From contig NC_135780.1 in assembly GCF_028453695.1 (NCBI RefSeq), positions 7,874,001-7,938,000 of the forward strand: a stretch of 64,000 bases of DNA, written 5' to 3'. Source of the stretch: Augochlora pura. Taxonomy: Eukaryota > Arthropoda > Insecta > Hymenoptera > Halictidae. Every line of letters begins with the position of its first letter. Positions within the stretch are counted from its first letter, which is position 1. The notes below the pieces were generated by a model, which was given only the letters and a program-made list of their open reading frames with translations, had not been told where the DNA came from and ran no database searches. The translations under genes and the position numbers were made by a program. Positions 62,538 through 64,000 of the stretch are shown here, in pieces.

Positions 62538-62643
62538 TGCGTGGACTGACCGATCCCTGTTTCATCACCGGGTCGCCACTAGTTGGATATTGCGTGGACT
62601 GGCCGTTGCCTATTTCATCAACGGGTCGCCACTGATTGGGTAA
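62538..62643. repeat. Two-copy tandem repeat, 53 bp unit
   Basis: Units start TGCGTGGACTG at 62538 and 62591, and both contain TTTCATCA followed by CGGGTCGCCACT. They differ at several positions. Confidence 0.75.
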
Positions 62644-63362
62644 TGGGTTTTTGGTTTGCTTCTAATTGGCCTCGTAACTTCAAGAAAGAAATATTAATCG
62701 ATACACCTCGAGCGGCAAAGGTGTATCCTTGTGGGATCGTTACCAACAACTGACTCGAACTGGGAAATGGAATGAAATAATTTGTACACTGAATTGCAAG
62801 TAAAGTTAATATTGTTACGAACACCGGATGGATGACCGATGCCGCCTTGGAATTCCCTTGAAATAAAAGACGGCAAAATGGTTCAGGGTCTTCCGAGCGA
62901 GCTGAACTTTGGCAGTTGCGATTTGACAGCGAACTGACAGCGATCTTGATATTGAATTTAATAATCCGATATATTGTATTGTATAAACGAAAGTGGAAAT
63001 AAATTGTTAATAATGCCGCGAACTCGTGAAACGGGGCGACGAGAACCGGACGAGGTTCCCGAAGTCCGCAACAATATAATGTAACAAATTCAGTCTATTG
63101 CAAGTGTGCAAGTGTAGTGTAGGTTTCGCGACAGTCCTAAGACACGTTCCCTGGTTTTCGCACCAAGTCGGCGGGGGCTAACTACCTCGTAATCGTACTA
63201 GGTTATTATATGCTTGAAAGAGAACTCGGACCGATCTTGCTACGTCTCGTCGTCGTGATTTGACTTGAAACTGCCCGATGAGAAGAAAAATCTTAGCCCT
63301 TTTATAGGCGGCTGAACTACAAAATTTAGTAGTGGGAACTGGGTCTACGTGACAAGATCATC

Positions 63363-63548
63363 CCGCGGATGATACAGTGACAGGTGGTCCCAGCCCTTGG
63401 GCTGGCGTCCATTAGAACACTAAACATTTTTATGTTTGAATCGTGGGGGCCTACACCGCGGATGATACGGTGACACAGGTGGTCCCCAGCCTTTAGGCTG
63501 GCGTTCGTTGGAAGACTAAACATTTTTGTATTATGATCGCGGGACCTT
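63363..63548. repeat. Two-copy tandem repeat, about 93 bp unit with hairpin
   Basis: Units start CCGCGGATGATAC at 63363 and 63456. Each includes a CAGCC...GGCTG stem-loop and a CTAAACATTTTT segment. The units are imperfect copies of each other, so the duplication is not very recent. Confidence 0.75.
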
Positions 63549-63698
63549 GCTTCCTGCCGACGTTAGCTAACGTAAATCCTCAAGAAGGAGCTAGAAAACG
63601 TCGGGAGTAATCTCCGTACATAACACGGTAAAGGTATTTGGTAATAGACGCAACGACAAGATTGTTTGAAATAAAAAGAAAATTCATAAGCTACTCAC

Positions 63699-64000
63699 CA
63701 GCTGATTGAACATTTAGCACTACCCATTCATCACCAGTTCCCAAATTAAGGGTGTCTTGCGCTTTGCTAATCCAGTGTGTCACATTCACCCTAGTGAAAT
63801 TTGGTTTGCTTTGGCTGGTCCACGCGATCGGTATCCACCACGTAGAATTCGTGGGAGTCGCTTTCAAATTTCTCAACAGGAATCGACTTTGCCGAACAGA
63901 GGCTTTACCATTCTCAATAACGACATTTAAAACTGGAAACCCGGCTTGCGTTGTCCAAGTAGACATAATTTGGTTCACTGGGGCAACGAGTTTCCTGTTT
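63699..64000 (-). CDS. Upstream M1 aminopeptidase exon (partial at window end)
   Basis: Open minus frame from the window edge to the donor GCT G|GTGAGT (exon end 63699, phase 1). It encodes MSTWTTQAGFPVLNV, WWIPIAWTSQ and EWVVLNVQSAG, the end of the catalytic domain and start of the C-terminal domain of an M1 unit, equivalent to exon 10 of the polyproteins. The next exon of such a unit would start GFYRVNYD in phase 1. The only candidate downstream is exon 2 of copy 1 at 60579, beyond the copy 1 signal exon. It either belongs to a longer transcript that reads into copy 1, or is the stranded end of another gene. Confidence 0.85.

Larger units (their letters stand above)
62462..63621. mobile_element. 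Candidate inserted element with internal repeats
   Basis: A GC-richer block of about 1.15 kb starting TGTTACGAGCCGAGG and bounded by the 6-bp direct repeat GTACAT (62462-62467 and 63616-63621). A second TGTTACGA start at 62813 pairs with GTAACA at 63081-63086 and could be an LTR-like subunit. It contains two tandem repeats (62538-62643 and 63363-63548). No transposase or pol motif is visible. LTR or non-autonomous origin is a guess. Confidence 0.4.

Noticed and set aside
1..64000. CRISPR arrays, operons, ribosome binding sites
   Set aside because: The window is eukaryotic nuclear DNA and none of these structures is present.

Overview
This is AT-rich insect nuclear DNA, most likely from a hymenopteran (ant, bee or wasp). 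The evidence is intron-rich M1 aminopeptidase (aminopeptidase N, APN) genes, a mariner element, piggyBac-type TTAA MITEs, a Ty3/gypsy-type LTR element and a nuclear copy of mitochondrial ND1 that reads only with the invertebrate mitochondrial code. The order is inferred from general character, since no species-specific marker is visible.

Layout. 1-18.4 kb is essentially gene-poor: a weak Cys-rich ORF near the left edge, a CpG-rich block at 5.1-6.0 kb that may be a promoter or 5' UTR, small TIR elements, and a frameshifted mariner (13.8-15.1 kb). There are three assembly gaps (18376-18875, 22622-22721, 42826-42925). The contig between the first two carries the last three exons of an APN on the + strand, with no upstream exons anywhere to its left.

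From 22.7 to 61.2 kb, on the minus strand, lie two tandem copies of one large gene. I traced 25 exons in copy 1 (61193 to 42945) and 22 in copy 2 (38414 to 22741). Every junction has GT/AG and compatible phase, with no internal stop. Each copy encodes a polyprotein: a signal peptide, then only the C-terminal (ERAP1_C-like) part of an M1 aminopeptidase, then two complete M1 units (A and B). Single exons run without a break from the C-terminus of one unit into the N-terminal domain of the next, so the fusion is not an artefact of joining neighbouring gene models. Copy 1 is readable for 2085 residues with two intact GAMEN/HEXXH-X18-E sites. Copy 2 is readable for 1923 residues, but its B unit has lost the active site (GGFEN, HELSR, and one residue missing before the distal Glu). 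Each copy has its own conserved TATA-like promoter. A further M1 exon at 63.7-64.0 kb has the right phase to splice into copy 1 exon 2, so the signal exon may be an alternative internal start within a still longer M1 array.

The space between and within the two copies has been invaded by mobile DNA: a gag-protease-only LTR element with a retroposed fragment inside one LTR (39.7-42.5 kb), a 1.1 kb foldback element (35.4-36.5 kb) and a smaller relative (58.4-58.7 kb), piggyBac-like MITEs, and the ND1 NUMT inside an intron of copy 1 (51.1-51.7 kb). The polyproteins would be secretory-pathway proteins with several M1 units per chain. Insect APNs usually act on gut or other cell surfaces, but nothing here shows the tissue or the membrane anchor, because both 3' ends are missing.
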